NCBI GenBank assembly: GCA_002307715.1
Contig: DBUA01000003.1
Span: 1 to 7,051 of the forward strand
Direction of reading: 5' to 3'
DNA: 7,051 nt
Origin: Candidatus Moranbacteria bacterium UBA1302
Lineage (GTDB): Bacteria > Patescibacteriota > Minisyncoccia > Moranbacterales > UBA1568
The notes beneath the pieces are model-generated. The model was not told the DNA's origin and made no database searches. It saw only the letters and a program-made list of their open reading frames with translations. The position numbers were made by a program, and so were the translations under genes. Positions within the stretch are counted from its first letter, which is position 1. Every line of letters starts with the position of its first letter. Positions 1-6,178 of the stretch are shown here, piece after piece.

Positions 1-884
1 GTAGCATTTTTGAGCCGCTTCGATCGACGTTCCCATTCTTTCATTATGTCATCCTTAACGGCTCGCGCACGCAAATGAAGCTTTTTCAAAAGCAATGCTC
101 CAAGCTTATCCTTTTCAAAATTCAACGGAACATCGTAAATGCTATCGACATCAGGAGCACTGATGACATCCTCTTGGCGAACGTTGCAAAAGACAGCCAC
201 CTTTTCTTTCCGCTTTTCATCAAGCGGCCTATCAGCCCTGGCGATGATGATACCAGGCTGCACTCCGGCTCCGTTCAAAAGTCTGACGGCATGCTGCGTC
301 GGTTTTGTTTTCATCTCGCCGACTTTTGAAGGAGTCGGTACATAACTCACGATAGCAGTCAGTACATTCTCCGGCTCGGCTATCGATAACATACGCACTG
401 CTTCAAGAAAAAGGATATTCTCATACTCTCCGACTGTTCCGCCGATTTCTATAATCACGATATCGGCATCGGATTTCCGAGCAGCATTCTTGATGCGTGC
501 TATAACTTCAAGCGGAATATGCGGCACCACCTGAACGCAACGACCTTGATATTCGAGATTCCGTTCACGTTCAATAACAGACTTATAAACGCGCCCGGTC
601 GTCATATAATGTTCTTGATCAAGCTCTATACCGAGAAAACGTTCATAGTTTCCCATATCTTGATCCGTCTCATAGCCATCTTTCAATACGAAAACTTCTC
701 CGTGTTCCGTCGGATTCATCGTTCCAGCATCAACATTGATGTATGGATCAATCTTCAAAGCTGTGACATTGAATCCCTTTGACTGGAGGATAAGTCCGAT
801 AGAAGAAGTCGTTATTCCCTTGCCGACACCGCTCATGACGCCTCCGACCACAAAAATATATTTGACCGCTCTTTTCCTTGCCAT
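1..884 (-). CDS. pyrG: CTP synthase, N-terminal synthase domain (3' end outside window)
   Basis: CTP synthase makes CTP from UTP, ATP and glutamine in the cytoplasm, the last step of pyrimidine nucleotide synthesis. 294 codons are visible, beginning MARKRAVKYIFVVGG; the gene runs off the left edge before the glutamine amidotransferase domain, so only the synthase domain and start of the linker are present. Visible family motifs are the P-loop-like GGVMSGVGKG (residues 14-23), KIDPYINVDAGTMNPTEHGE (44-63), the acidic stretch ending DMGNYERF (76-83), GGTVGEYEN (148-156), KTKPTQH (192-198) and PDVDSIY (244-250). The variants SGVGKG and GTVGEYEN differ from the usual proteobacterial SSLGKG and GTVGDIE. 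The ATG at 884 gives the normal N-terminus, but I see no Shine-Dalgarno in front of it. It lies 107 nt after rplI on the same strand, separated by a hairpin and a possible -10 element, so it is probably expressed separately. Confidence 0.97.
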   Translation of the reverse strand, partial: MARKRAVKYIFVVGGVMSGVGKGITTSSIGLILQSKGFNVTALKIDPYINVDAGTMNPTEHGEVFVLKDGYETDQDMGNYERFLGIELDQEHYMTTGRVYKSVIERERNLEYQGRCVQVVPHIPLEVIARIKNAARKSDADIVIIEIGGTVGEYENILFLEAVRMLSIAEPENVLTAIVSYVPTPSKVGEMKTKPTQHAVRLLNGAGVQPGIIIARADRPLDEKRKEKVAVFCNVRQEDVISAPDVDSIYDVPLNFEKDKLGALLLKKLHLRARAVKDDIMKEWERRSKRLKNA

Positions 885-916
885 AACGGTATTGTATTGA
901 TATATTATTTCTCATT

Positions 917-922
917 GATTAT
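917..922 (-). promoter_or_regulatory. Possible -10 element for pyrG
   Basis: On the minus strand this reads TATAAT, a perfect -10 hexamer, 32 nt before the pyrG ATG. A start about 7 nt downstream would give a leader of roughly 25 nt. No good -35 hexamer lies at 16-18 nt, where the sequence is the A-rich loop of the upstream hairpin, so the call rests on the -10 alone. Confidence 0.35.
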
Positions 923-925
923 AGA

Positions 926-970
926 GAAAGAGCCGCCGTTCTTTTTTCGGAAGAAGCGGGCGGCTCTCTC
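926..970 (-). terminator. Hairpin after rplI, probable weak terminator
   Basis: Arms 926-937 and 959-970 pair over 12 positions with one mismatch (928/968), with a GC-rich core of GAGCCGCC against GGCGGCTC. Inside it TTCTT (939-943) pairs with AAGAA (951-955), extending the stem. It starts 21 nt after the rplI stop. The T-rich part is CTCTTTCTC, which is partly inside the 3' arm, rather than a clean U tract, so termination may be partial and read-through into pyrG is possible. Confidence 0.5.
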
Positions 971-991
971 AATCGACGTTGTCAGGAAGGC

Positions 992-1435
992 TTACTCAGC
1001 CTCAATCGTCAATTCGAACGAGGCCTTCACGCCATGGCCGAAATCGGCTTCAACAGGAAAACTCCCGACTTCTTTAAACGGCTTGGTCAAAACGATAGCC
1101 TGGGCATCAATAGACACGCCCGTTGATTCCAACGCAAGCGCTATCTCACTTTTTCCGATTGAACCGAACAGCTTTCCGTTTTCTTCAGCCTTGGTCTTCA
1201 CTCTCACTGACCGACCGGAAACAGCACTTGCTTTGGTCTTGAGATCAATGACAGCAGCTTCGAGCTCTTGCTTACGCTTCGCAATGAATTTCTCAGCCTG
1301 CTTAACCAATTGAGGTGTCGCCACTTCAGCCAGCCCTTCAGGCAGCAAAAAATTGAACGCGTATCCGTTCTTCACTTCCTTAATATCACCAGCCTTTCCA
1401 ACACGAGCCACGTCCTGCAAGAGAATCACTTTCAT
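992..1435 (-). CDS. rplI: Large-subunit ribosomal protein bL9
   Basis: bL9 binds 23S rRNA near the L1 stalk and helps keep translational fidelity. The 147-aa product has the usual two-domain form: an N-terminal rRNA-binding domain (about 1-52, MKVILLQDVARVGKAGD then the signature region NGYAFNFLLPEGLA at 22-35), a long charged connecting helix (about 41-74) and a C-terminal domain with GKLFGSIG. Length matches the family. I chose the ATG at 1435, which gives the canonical MKVILL start; an in-frame GTG at 1444 would only add three residues. The Shine-Dalgarno is weak (GAGTG about 8 nt upstream). Its own promoter is at 1463-1491. Several CPR lineages are reported to lack bL9, so its presence helps narrow the taxonomy. 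Confidence 0.97.
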   Translation of the reverse strand: MKVILLQDVARVGKAGDIKEVKNGYAFNFLLPEGLAEVATPQLVKQAEKFIAKRKQELEAAVIDLKTKASAVSGRSVRVKTKAEENGKLFGSIGKSEIALALESTGVSIDAQAIVLTKPFKEVGSFPVEADFGHGVKASFELTIEAE

Positions 1436-1462
1436 AACAATCACTCACACGATTACTGAACC

Positions 1463-1491
1463 AGTGTACCGCATAAGAGCCATTTTGACAA
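1463..1491 (-). promoter_or_regulatory. Sigma70-type promoter of rplI
   Basis: Minus strand: -35 TTGTCA (1491-1486, 5 of 6 consensus), a 17-nt spacer, -10 TACACT (1468-1463, 4 of 6). The predicted start near 1456 leaves a leader of about 20 nt before the rplI ATG. It lies between queA and rplI, so rplI need not depend on queA transcription. Confidence 0.6.
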
Positions 1492-1574
1492 CCCCATCCG
1501 CAAGCCGGAAAACATCGGAAACCGAGTCGGGGTGAGGGCCATTACTGGCGCATCATACGAATGAAAAACGCTTT

Positions 1575-2627
1575 TCACAAAATCAGCATACTATCACCGA
1601 AAGAATAGAAAGCGAACTTATTCTCGATAGCGATGGCATAAAGATCCATGATACGCCGTTTGGCACCCTTATGCTCGAGAAAAGCGTCAACAAGCAGCAT
1701 GAGCGACGTTTCCGGCAAATGGAAATTGGTAATGAGATAATCGACAACCTGGAATGCGTACGGCGGATAAATGAAAATATCGGTCTTTCCGGCATACGGC
1801 CGCACAGAACCATCAGAAATGACAGATTCGAGCGTTCTGGCTGTCGTTGTGCCGACTGCGACTATACCACGCCCTTCATCCTTTGCAGCATTGATTCGAT
1901 CAGCTGTTGTCTCCGATACCACAACGTATTCCGTATGCAATCTGCCCGTCTCAAAACTTTCCTGACGAAGCGGAGCAAACGTACCCAGCCCTACATTCAG
2001 CGTAAGCTGTGCTGTTTCAATCCTCTTCTGGCCCAAAGACTGGAACACCCGTTCAGTGAAATGAAGCGAAGCAGTCGGCGCTGCAACCGATGCTCCAGTC
2101 GCGGCAAAAATCGTTTGATATCGTTTTCGCAGTGTCGTCTCTTCTGTCTCAGCACCTTCGAGATAATGCGGGAGCGGTGTTTCTCCGAATACATCCAGCA
2201 GATGTTCAAGCGTCAGCCCATCATCAGTATGAAGCTTTACAAAAAAAATATTTTCCTCCTGACCGACCACTTCAAAATATTCTCCGCTCGGGAAAAACAA
2301 TTGCTGACCAATAGATACCTTGCGATCCACGAGAACCGGGATACGGTGTGCGTCTTCAATCTGATTTGCCAACACGAACACTTCAATCTTTCCACCAGTC
2401 TCCTTTTTGAGCCAAAGCCGTGCCGGTAAGACTTTCGTATCATTGAGTACCAAAAGCGACCGTTCCGGCAGATACTTCACCACATTCGCGAACGTATCAA
2501 ACGTTACCGTATCCGTCCGCGTATCATAGACAAATAGCCGCGCACTGTCACGCGGCTCCACCCCTTCCTTACGAATCAGCTCTGACGGAAGGGCATATGC
2601 ATATCGTTTCATATCCGATATATCCAT
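1575..2627 (-). CDS. queA: S-adenosylmethionine:tRNA ribosyltransferase-isomerase
   Basis: QueA moves the ribosyl part of SAM onto preQ1 at the wobble base of GUN-anticodon tRNAs, making epoxyqueuosine. The 350-aa product covers the full family length. Motifs in order are LLVLNDTKVLPARL (58-71), PLPHY (151-155), RYQTIFA (169-175), GASVAAPTASLHF (178-190), LNVGLGTFAPL (210-220), VGTTTARTLES (258-268) and VVDYLITNFHLPETSLMLLV (294-313). Small deviations from the common pattern are PTASLHF for PTAGLHF, IYPPYAF for I-PGY-F and LVDAF for LVSAF. The frame stays open upstream to a TTG at 2723, but that lies inside the previous gene's terminator; ATG 2627 (MDISDMKRY) gives the usual start, with ATG 2612 as an alternative. 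I see no Shine-Dalgarno. The partner genes tgt and queG are not in the window, so whether the pathway is complete is unknown. Confidence 0.97.
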   Translation of the reverse strand: MDISDMKRYAYALPSELIRKEGVEPRDSARLFVYDTRTDTVTFDTFANVVKYLPERSLLVLNDTKVLPARLWLKKETGGKIEVFVLANQIEDAHRIPVLVDRKVSIGQQLFFPSGEYFEVVGQEENIFFVKLHTDDGLTLEHLLDVFGETPLPHYLEGAETEETTLRKRYQTIFAATGASVAAPTASLHFTERVFQSLGQKRIETAQLTLNVGLGTFAPLRQESFETGRLHTEYVVVSETTADRINAAKDEGRGIVAVGTTTARTLESVISDGSVRPYAGKTDIFIYPPYAFQVVDYLITNFHLPETSLMLLVDAFLEHKGAKRRIMDLYAIAIENKFAFYSFGDSMLIL

Positions 2628-2696
2628 ATTTGACACTGTATCATATCCATTTCTATCACGAAATGCCCCATGGGATATTTCTTCAAAAACAAAAGT

Positions 2697-2731
2697 CGCC
2701 CCTACTGGATATATTCTATCCAATAGGGGCG
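2697..2731 (-). terminator. Intrinsic terminator after the CapA-family gene
   Basis: Arms 2697-2711 and 2717-2731 pair over 15 positions with one mismatch (2705/2723), around a 5-nt loop. The base of the stem is CGCCCCTA against TAGGGGCG. On the minus strand it is followed by ACTTTTGTTTTTG, a broken T tract, and begins 13 nt after the TAG stop at 2745. On the plus strand the following bases are A-rich, so it acts for the minus strand. Confidence 0.8.
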
Positions 2732-2744
2732 AAAAACTACCTTC

Positions 2745-3677
2745 CTATTCTTTATGTTCGATGATATACGGTTGATATCGCGTTTCGGCAACATCAATTC
2801 GGATAGGAATCGAAACGTATGACATATCACCACGAGGAGAAATAGATACTTCAAGAAGAGCGCTTTCCTTTTCTGATCGACGATTCCCACCGAAAATGAA
2901 ATTACCAAGCGACCAAGCAATAACTTTGCCGTGATATATTTCCATCGGTTGGAGCACATGAGGATGATGTCCAACGATAATATCAGCTCCAGCTTCTACC
3001 GCACGATACGCCAAGGCACGATCTCCACTATTCGGTTGCCGTGCCAATTCCGTTCCCCAATGAAAATTAATAACAACAATATCAGCTCCATTCTTTTTTG
3101 CAGACTTCACATCTTCAACAACGTAGTCTGGATTCCGATATGCCGTTCCGGGCGTGCGAGCAGTAGCAGCAGCATAATTACCATAAGCAAGAAATACGAT
3201 CTTTTTTCCTTTGATATTTCTCACAACAGGCTTCCTTGCCTCCTCAAGCGTCATGCCGGCGCCAACATGTCCTATATGCAAAGCGTCAAGAGTATGCAAT
3301 GTATCGCTCAACCCCTCAACTCCATAATCGAAAACATGATTATTAGCGATGGTAACAAGAGAAATTCCGGCCCGTGAAAAAGCCGAAGCCATTTCAGGAT
3401 CCATACGAAAATTAAACTGCTTAGCAACACGATTCCCGCGACGCGTAATAGCTGTTTCGCAATTCACCATCACCAGATCAGCATTTTGGAAAAACGTGCG
3501 AAGTCGCTTAAAAGGATACTCTGGATCACGCGCATTAGGGACGATATCGTTATACGCCGCCGTCAATGTTACATCGCCTCCAAAGACAAGCTTGATAGTT
3601 TCATTTTCATCAGCCGAATGAGCAGCCGAGGAGGAAACAAACATCAAAAACAAAAACTGAAATATCTGTTTCATCAT
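2745..3677 (-). CDS. Secreted CapA/PGA_cap-family metallophosphatase-like protein
   Basis: 310 aa. The first 21 residues form a signal peptide (MMKQ, hydrophobic core IFQFLFLMFV, probable cleavage near AHS/A at 20-22), so the protein is exported. The rest is a single PGA_cap domain of the calcineurin-like metallophosphatase fold. Visible metal and active-site motifs are GGDVT (33-37), NCETAIT (72-78), NNHVFDYG (112-119), NFHWGTE (204-210), GHHPHVLQ (236-243) and SLGNFIF (256-262). Members include CapA/PgsA of poly-gamma-glutamate capsule synthesis, but many stand-alone homologues occur without other capsule genes, as here, so the substrate is unknown and I give no symbol. The ATG at 3677 is preceded by GGAG at 3690-3687 with 9 nt spacing; a second ATG follows directly. 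A perfect consensus promoter lies upstream and a strong terminator downstream, making a single-gene unit. Confidence 0.92.
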   Translation of the reverse strand: MMKQIFQFLFLMFVSSSAAHSADENETIKLVFGGDVTLTAAYNDIVPNARDPEYPFKRLRTFFQNADLVMVNCETAITRRGNRVAKQFNFRMDPEMASAFSRAGISLVTIANNHVFDYGVEGLSDTLHTLDALHIGHVGAGMTLEEARKPVVRNIKGKKIVFLAYGNYAAATARTPGTAYRNPDYVVEDVKSAKKNGADIVVINFHWGTELARQPNSGDRALAYRAVEAGADIIVGHHPHVLQPMEIYHGKVIAWSLGNFIFGGNRRSEKESALLEVSISPRGDMSYVSIPIRIDVAETRYQPYIIEHKE

Positions 3678-3715
3678 GATGTAGCACTCCAGAATGTTAA
3701 AAAACTTTTCCGTTT

Positions 3716-3744
3716 ATTATACACCTAAATTACAAAAATGTCAA
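3716..3744 (-). promoter_or_regulatory. Perfect consensus sigma70 promoter of the CapA-family gene
   Basis: Minus strand: -35 TTGACA (3744-3739), exactly 17 nt spacer, -10 TATAAT (3721-3716), all 12 consensus positions matched. The predicted start near 3709 gives a leader of about 32 nt holding the GGAG ribosome-binding site at 3690-3687. The -35 abuts the T tract of the tRNA terminator. Confidence 0.9.
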
Positions 3745-3749
3745 CAATA

Positions 3750-3773
3750 AAAGAGGCTACGTAAAGCCTCTTT
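3750..3773 (-). terminator. Intrinsic terminator after tRNA-Ala
   Basis: AAAGAGGCT (3750-3758) pairs perfectly over 9 bp with AGCCTCTTT (3765-3773) around a 6-nt loop. On the minus strand it is followed by TATTGTT after the T-rich arm. It begins 10 nt after the tRNA 3' end and separates the tRNA from the CapA-family promoter. Confidence 0.85.
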
Positions 3774-3783
3774 CTGTATTCTG

Positions 3784-3854
3784 TGGACCTGGGGAGAATC
3801 GGACTCCCGACTCAGCAATGCGAATGCTGCGTAATACCACTTTACTACAGGCCC
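3784..3854 (-). tRNA. tRNA-Ala, anticodon CGC
   Basis: 71 nt forming a complete cloverleaf. Acceptor GGGCCTG pairs with CAGGTCC, including a G3-U70 wobble, the main identity element for alanyl-tRNA synthetase. The D arm is GTAA/TTAC with loop AGTGGTA containing G18 G19. The anticodon arm is CAGCA/TGCTG with loop TTCGCAT, anticodon CGC, which reads GCG. The variable loop is AGTC. The T arm is GGGAG/CTCCC with loop TCCGATT. The discriminator is A73. The 3' CCA is not encoded (CAG follows), so CCA-adding enzyme is needed. The T loop has C where the nearly universal T55 is expected. A promoter is at 3875-3903 and a terminator at 3750-3773. Confidence 0.93.
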
Positions 3855-3874
3855 AAAAACGCCACACAAAAGCC

Positions 3875-3903
3875 ATGATAACACCTGGAATCAGACCTTG
3901 CAA
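3875..3903 (-). promoter_or_regulatory. Extended -10 promoter of tRNA-Ala
   Basis: Minus strand: -35 TTGCAA (3903-3898, 4 of 6), 17-nt spacer, -10 TATCAT (3880-3875, 5 of 6), preceded by TGT, i.e. the TGn extended -10. The predicted start near 3868 leaves about 14 nt before the mature tRNA 5' end. Confidence 0.65.
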
Positions 3904-3928
3904 CAGGACATGTTGGATCTTTCCGGAT

Positions 3929-4264
3929 TCAATGTTTCGCGACCAATTCAATGATATCGAATGCAAGGAGTATTGATACGATTGTCACAATAAGCAATCC
4001 CGAGAAAAAAGCGGCGTCTGCCACCAATTCAAAAGCCGTCGAATGTTCGCGATCTTCCGTCCGAAGCGACAAGAACGAAAGGAAACTGCTCAAAGCAAAC
4101 AAAGCGATGCATGATGCCATCGCGACATCCAAAAGTCGTGCCCCTGGAAGCGCTAGGCTTTTTATGGATGATAGGACCAAAAACGTAAAACCAAGCAGGT
4201 TTGATGATACGGTCAATATATGCGGTGAGCGCTCTCCTAAAGGTCGTTTCATATGCATCTTCAT
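3929..4264 (-). CDS. Small three-helix membrane protein of unknown function
   Basis: 111 aa with three predicted transmembrane segments at about 22-40 (NLLGFTFLVLSSI), 46-67 (DVAMASCIALFALSSFLSFL) and 82-107 (FFSGLLIVTIVSILLAF), a short basic N-terminus and a charged loop RTEDREH (68-74) between helices 2 and 3. I recall similar NLLGF-type small membrane proteins in many bacteria but cannot name a family or function. The start is uncertain: ATG 4264 (MKMHMKRPL) has a weak GGTG 4 nt upstream; ATGs at 4258 and 4252 are close alternatives, and an open frame continues back to 4327 inside the transpeptidase gene. It begins 26 nt after the transpeptidase stop with no terminator between, so the two are probably co-transcribed and it may act in the envelope. 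Confidence 0.75.
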   Translation of the reverse strand: MKMHMKRPLGERSPHILTVSSNLLGFTFLVLSSIKSLALPGARLLDVAMASCIALFALSSFLSFLSLRTEDREHSTAFELVADAAFFSGLLIVTIVSILLAFDIIELVAKH

Positions 4265-4290
4265 TACACCAGATAAACAACAAACCTCTT

Positions 4291-5208
4291 TTAATATACT
4301 ACGACCGGAGTACCGATATCGGCCCATTCATAGACCCGCTGAGCAGCGCCCACTCCGAGACGCACACAGCCATGTGACACAGGACGTCCGAGATGTGCAG
4401 CGCCTTCCTTGTATCCACCGGGCCACTCCGGCAATTCATGAATACCGAACTTCCCGTCCGGCACCAACGCCATCCAGTACGGCATATAGAGGCCGTACGC
4501 TGCCGACCACGGCCGAGGCGCCTTGTTGCGTATCTGATACGAGCCTTTCGGCGTCTCCATACCCGGCTTACCAGAAGAGACAAGATAGCTGTCGAGCGCC
4601 TTGCCGCTCTCGAAAATCGTCATCACTTGGCTCGACAAGTTGATATCGATATATTTTCCTTGCACAATCTTCGGACGAGTCAATCGTTTCGCCTCAGTTA
4701 CTCTGACTGCGAAATCTGAACTCCACGAATCCGGCACTGGAGGGAGCGTCGTGAAACGCGTTTCAAAAAGCTTTGCCGGCTGTATTGACTGATCGTTTTT
4801 CGGACGAGCCCATATAGAAAGGGCATACTCTGTGCCATCTTTCAAGACATCCTTCGGAATGATACGGAATTCTGTCTTACTATCATTATTCTCATAAAGC
4901 ACCTCACCTACATCTGGAACAAATCGAAAATCGATAAAATATTTCTCAGTTGAATGGTCAAAATTAACAGCGATCGGGTCTTCAATATCCAAAACAACAT
5001 CGATAGAACCATCAGCTGGCGACACCGAAACAACCTGCGGTGGCATAAGACTCGTGATGTCCGTCTGTGACAATGCTGACAATACCGACACAGTGCCCTC
5101 AGATTTCATCGCCATTCCATGCTGATGATATATTGACATAAGCCAAAAAAATACGCTCGTCGAGAGTATCGCCACAATCAGAATGACCATTTTTGAAACG
5201 ATATTCAT
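4291..5208 (-). CDS. Membrane-anchored L,D-transpeptidase (YkuD domain) with Ig-like domain
   Basis: L,D-transpeptidases form 3-3 cross-links in peptidoglycan or attach proteins to it, outside the membrane. The 305-aa protein has an N-terminal membrane anchor (about 7-27, MVILIVAILSTSVFFWLM), a Big_5-like bacterial Ig domain (about 56-155, PPQVVSVSPADGSIDV through ALSIWARP to ETRFTT) and a YkuD domain (about 184-305, beginning GKYIDINLSSQVMTIFESG). The catalytic pattern is complete: H257 in GIHELP and S278-H279-G280-C281-V282-R283, with C281 as nucleophile. KPGMETPKGSY (214-224) is a typical YkuD substrate-side motif. Start ATG 5208 has a weak GGAAG about 12 nt upstream. It heads a likely two-gene operon with the small membrane protein. 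It implies the cell makes its own peptidoglycan with L,D cross-links. Confidence 0.95.
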   Translation of the reverse strand: MNIVSKMVILIVAILSTSVFFWLMSIYHQHGMAMKSEGTVSVLSALSQTDITSLMPPQVVSVSPADGSIDVVLDIEDPIAVNFDHSTEKYFIDFRFVPDVGEVLYENNDSKTEFRIIPKDVLKDGTEYALSIWARPKNDQSIQPAKLFETRFTTLPPVPDSWSSDFAVRVTEAKRLTRPKIVQGKYIDINLSSQVMTIFESGKALDSYLVSSGKPGMETPKGSYQIRNKAPRPWSAAYGLYMPYWMALVPDGKFGIHELPEWPGGYKEGAAHLGRPVSHGCVRLGVGAAQRVYEWADIGTPVVVY

Positions 5209-5232
5209 ATATATTCATTCTTCCGTCTCATT

Positions 5233-5260
5233 ACGATACATGCCACAGCTCTATTTTCAA
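5233..5260 (-). promoter_or_regulatory. Probable promoter of the L,D-transpeptidase gene
   Basis: Minus strand: -35 TTGAAA (5260-5255, 5 of 6), 16-nt spacer, -10 TATCGT (5238-5233, 4 of 6) directly preceded by TG. The predicted start near 5226 gives a leader under 20 nt. The rest of the divergent 280-nt gap (5209-5488) shows no other element I can support apart from the plus-strand promoter at 5426. Confidence 0.45.
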
Positions 5261-5425
5261 AACTTCACCAAGATACGATCTTATCATAACACTCTTCGAG
5301 TATAACAGTTCCTTCAATCGGCAAAAAGGGGCGTTTAGCGATATCTTTAGGCAAAAGCAGTCACTCCCACATTCCAGTTGTCACCATAGAGGTTTTTCAA
5401 GAAAATCTTAGGAGATCTGTTTTAT

Positions 5426-5454
5426 TTGCATATACAAACACGCCATGCTAACGT
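5426..5454 (+). promoter_or_regulatory. Possible extended -10 promoter of the 196-aa gene
   Basis: -35 TTGCAT (5426-5431), 17-nt spacer ending TGC, -10 TAACGT (5449-5454, only 3 of 6). The predicted start near 5461 gives a leader of about 28 nt carrying AAGGAG. It is weak in the -10 but has the same TTGC plus TGn style as other promoters here. If correct, the TTG at 5426 cannot be the translation start. Confidence 0.4.
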
Positions 5455-5488
5455 AAAAAAGCGTTCATTCACAAAGAAGGAGTGCATC

Positions 5489-6079
5489 ATGGTGCATTGC
5501 ATAATACCCCCTCCTGGAAAATCGGTTATTCCGGCAATTTCTGTCATTTTGTTGCCACCCGACCAATCGCCCATCATGACCATCGTCGTCGAAACGAACG
5601 ATAATCCAGAGCAGAATGTTGTTATAAAATATGTCACTGAAAAAGTCCGAAAGGCCGTTGACGAACTCTATGCGACACTCTTCGAGAACATCAGACGTCG
5701 CCATGTCGAATACGAACCGTTTCCGAATATTGAACAGCTACTCTCAAAAGAACTGTCTTTCTGCGTATTCCATGTTTCCGCAGGAAAAGAAATCGGTGAA
5801 CCTGGTATCAAGGCAGAGCTTTCTCCGGTCAACTCGCTTGAAGAAGACATCGGCTACTGGGCATTGAGCGATGTTGCTCCGTCCATTACGGTGCTGGGTC
5901 GCATTTCCATCAAGGACATCAACAGCAGCCTCGTTCGCGAAGAAATCTTCCACTTGATTCATAAGGCCAACCTCGGAGAACCAGAAGGTCTCGAATCCGA
6001 ACTCGCTCCGCTCATTCTCCAGGTATTCAGCGCTATCACGGATGCGGCAGGACGCACATACGAAACAGAAACGGCATGA
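5489..6079 (+). CDS. Protein of unknown function, 196 aa
   Basis: I do not recognise a family. The product begins MVHCIIPPPGKSV and looks soluble: no signal peptide and no transmembrane helix. Visible features are a proline-rich N-terminus (residues 1-30), a likely helix VTEKVRKAVDELYATLFENI (about 49-68), then mixed beta/alpha sequence with SFCVFHVSAGKEIGEPGIKA (about 90-109), a hydrophobic strand PSITVLGRISIKDI and a C-terminal helical part with REEIFHLIHKANLGEPEG and LAPLILQVFSAI. EEIFHLIH is not a standard HExxH zinc motif. The start at ATG 5489 is supported by AAGGAG at 5477-5482 with 6 nt spacing; an in-frame TTG at 5426 with AGGAG 11 nt upstream would add 21 residues but lies in the likely promoter. 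It is divergent from the transpeptidase gene and ends at a strong terminator, so it is probably transcribed alone. Confidence 0.85.
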   Translation: MVHCIIPPPGKSVIPAISVILLPPDQSPIMTIVVETNDNPEQNVVIKYVTEKVRKAVDELYATLFENIRRRHVEYEPFPNIEQLLSKELSFCVFHVSAGKEIGEPGIKAELSPVNSLEEDIGYWALSDVAPSITVLGRISIKDINSSLVREEIFHLIHKANLGEPEGLESELAPLILQVFSAITDAAGRTYETETA

Positions 6080-6106
6080 CGACTCGACGCAACTCTATTG
6101 CACAAC

Positions 6107-6134
6107 GGAAGGGTTCCTACGCCCTTCCTTTTTT
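6107..6134 (+). terminator. Strong intrinsic terminator after the 196-aa gene
   Basis: GGAAGGG (6107-6113) pairs perfectly with CCCTTCC (6122-6128) around an 8-nt loop, followed by six T (6129-6134). It starts 27 nt after the TGA stop and cuts the next gene off from read-through. Confidence 0.93.
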
Positions 6135-6149
6135 CATATTTCAAAACAC

Positions 6150-6178
6150 TTGCCTTAATGGGAGAAACATGCTATACC
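6150..6178 (+). promoter_or_regulatory. Extended -10 promoter of the winged-helix gene
   Basis: -35 TTGCCT (6150-6155, 4 of 6), 17-nt spacer ending TGC, -10 TATACC (6173-6178, 4 of 6). The TGn extension supports the weak hexamers. The predicted start near 6185 lies downstream of the ATG at 6169, which therefore points to the ATG at 6220 as the real translation start. Confidence 0.5.

Noticed and set aside
1671..2429. Open frame of 252 codons on the plus strand
   Set aside because: It lies fully antisense to queA, whose protein motifs are unmistakable; the translation is Cys/Arg-rich without any recognisable domain.
2628..2723. N-terminal extension of queA from TTG 2723
   Set aside because: It would start inside the preceding gene's terminator hairpin and adds residues not found in the QueA family.
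3951..4643. Open frame of 230 codons on the plus strand
   Set aside because: Antisense to the L,D-transpeptidase YkuD domain and the small membrane protein; the translation is low-complexity and Arg/Ser-rich.
5426..5488. TTG start at 5426 for the 196-aa gene, with AGGAG 11 nt upstream
   Set aside because: ATG 5489 has a better-spaced AAGGAG, and the TTG overlaps the likely -35 hexamer. It is kept only as an alternative.
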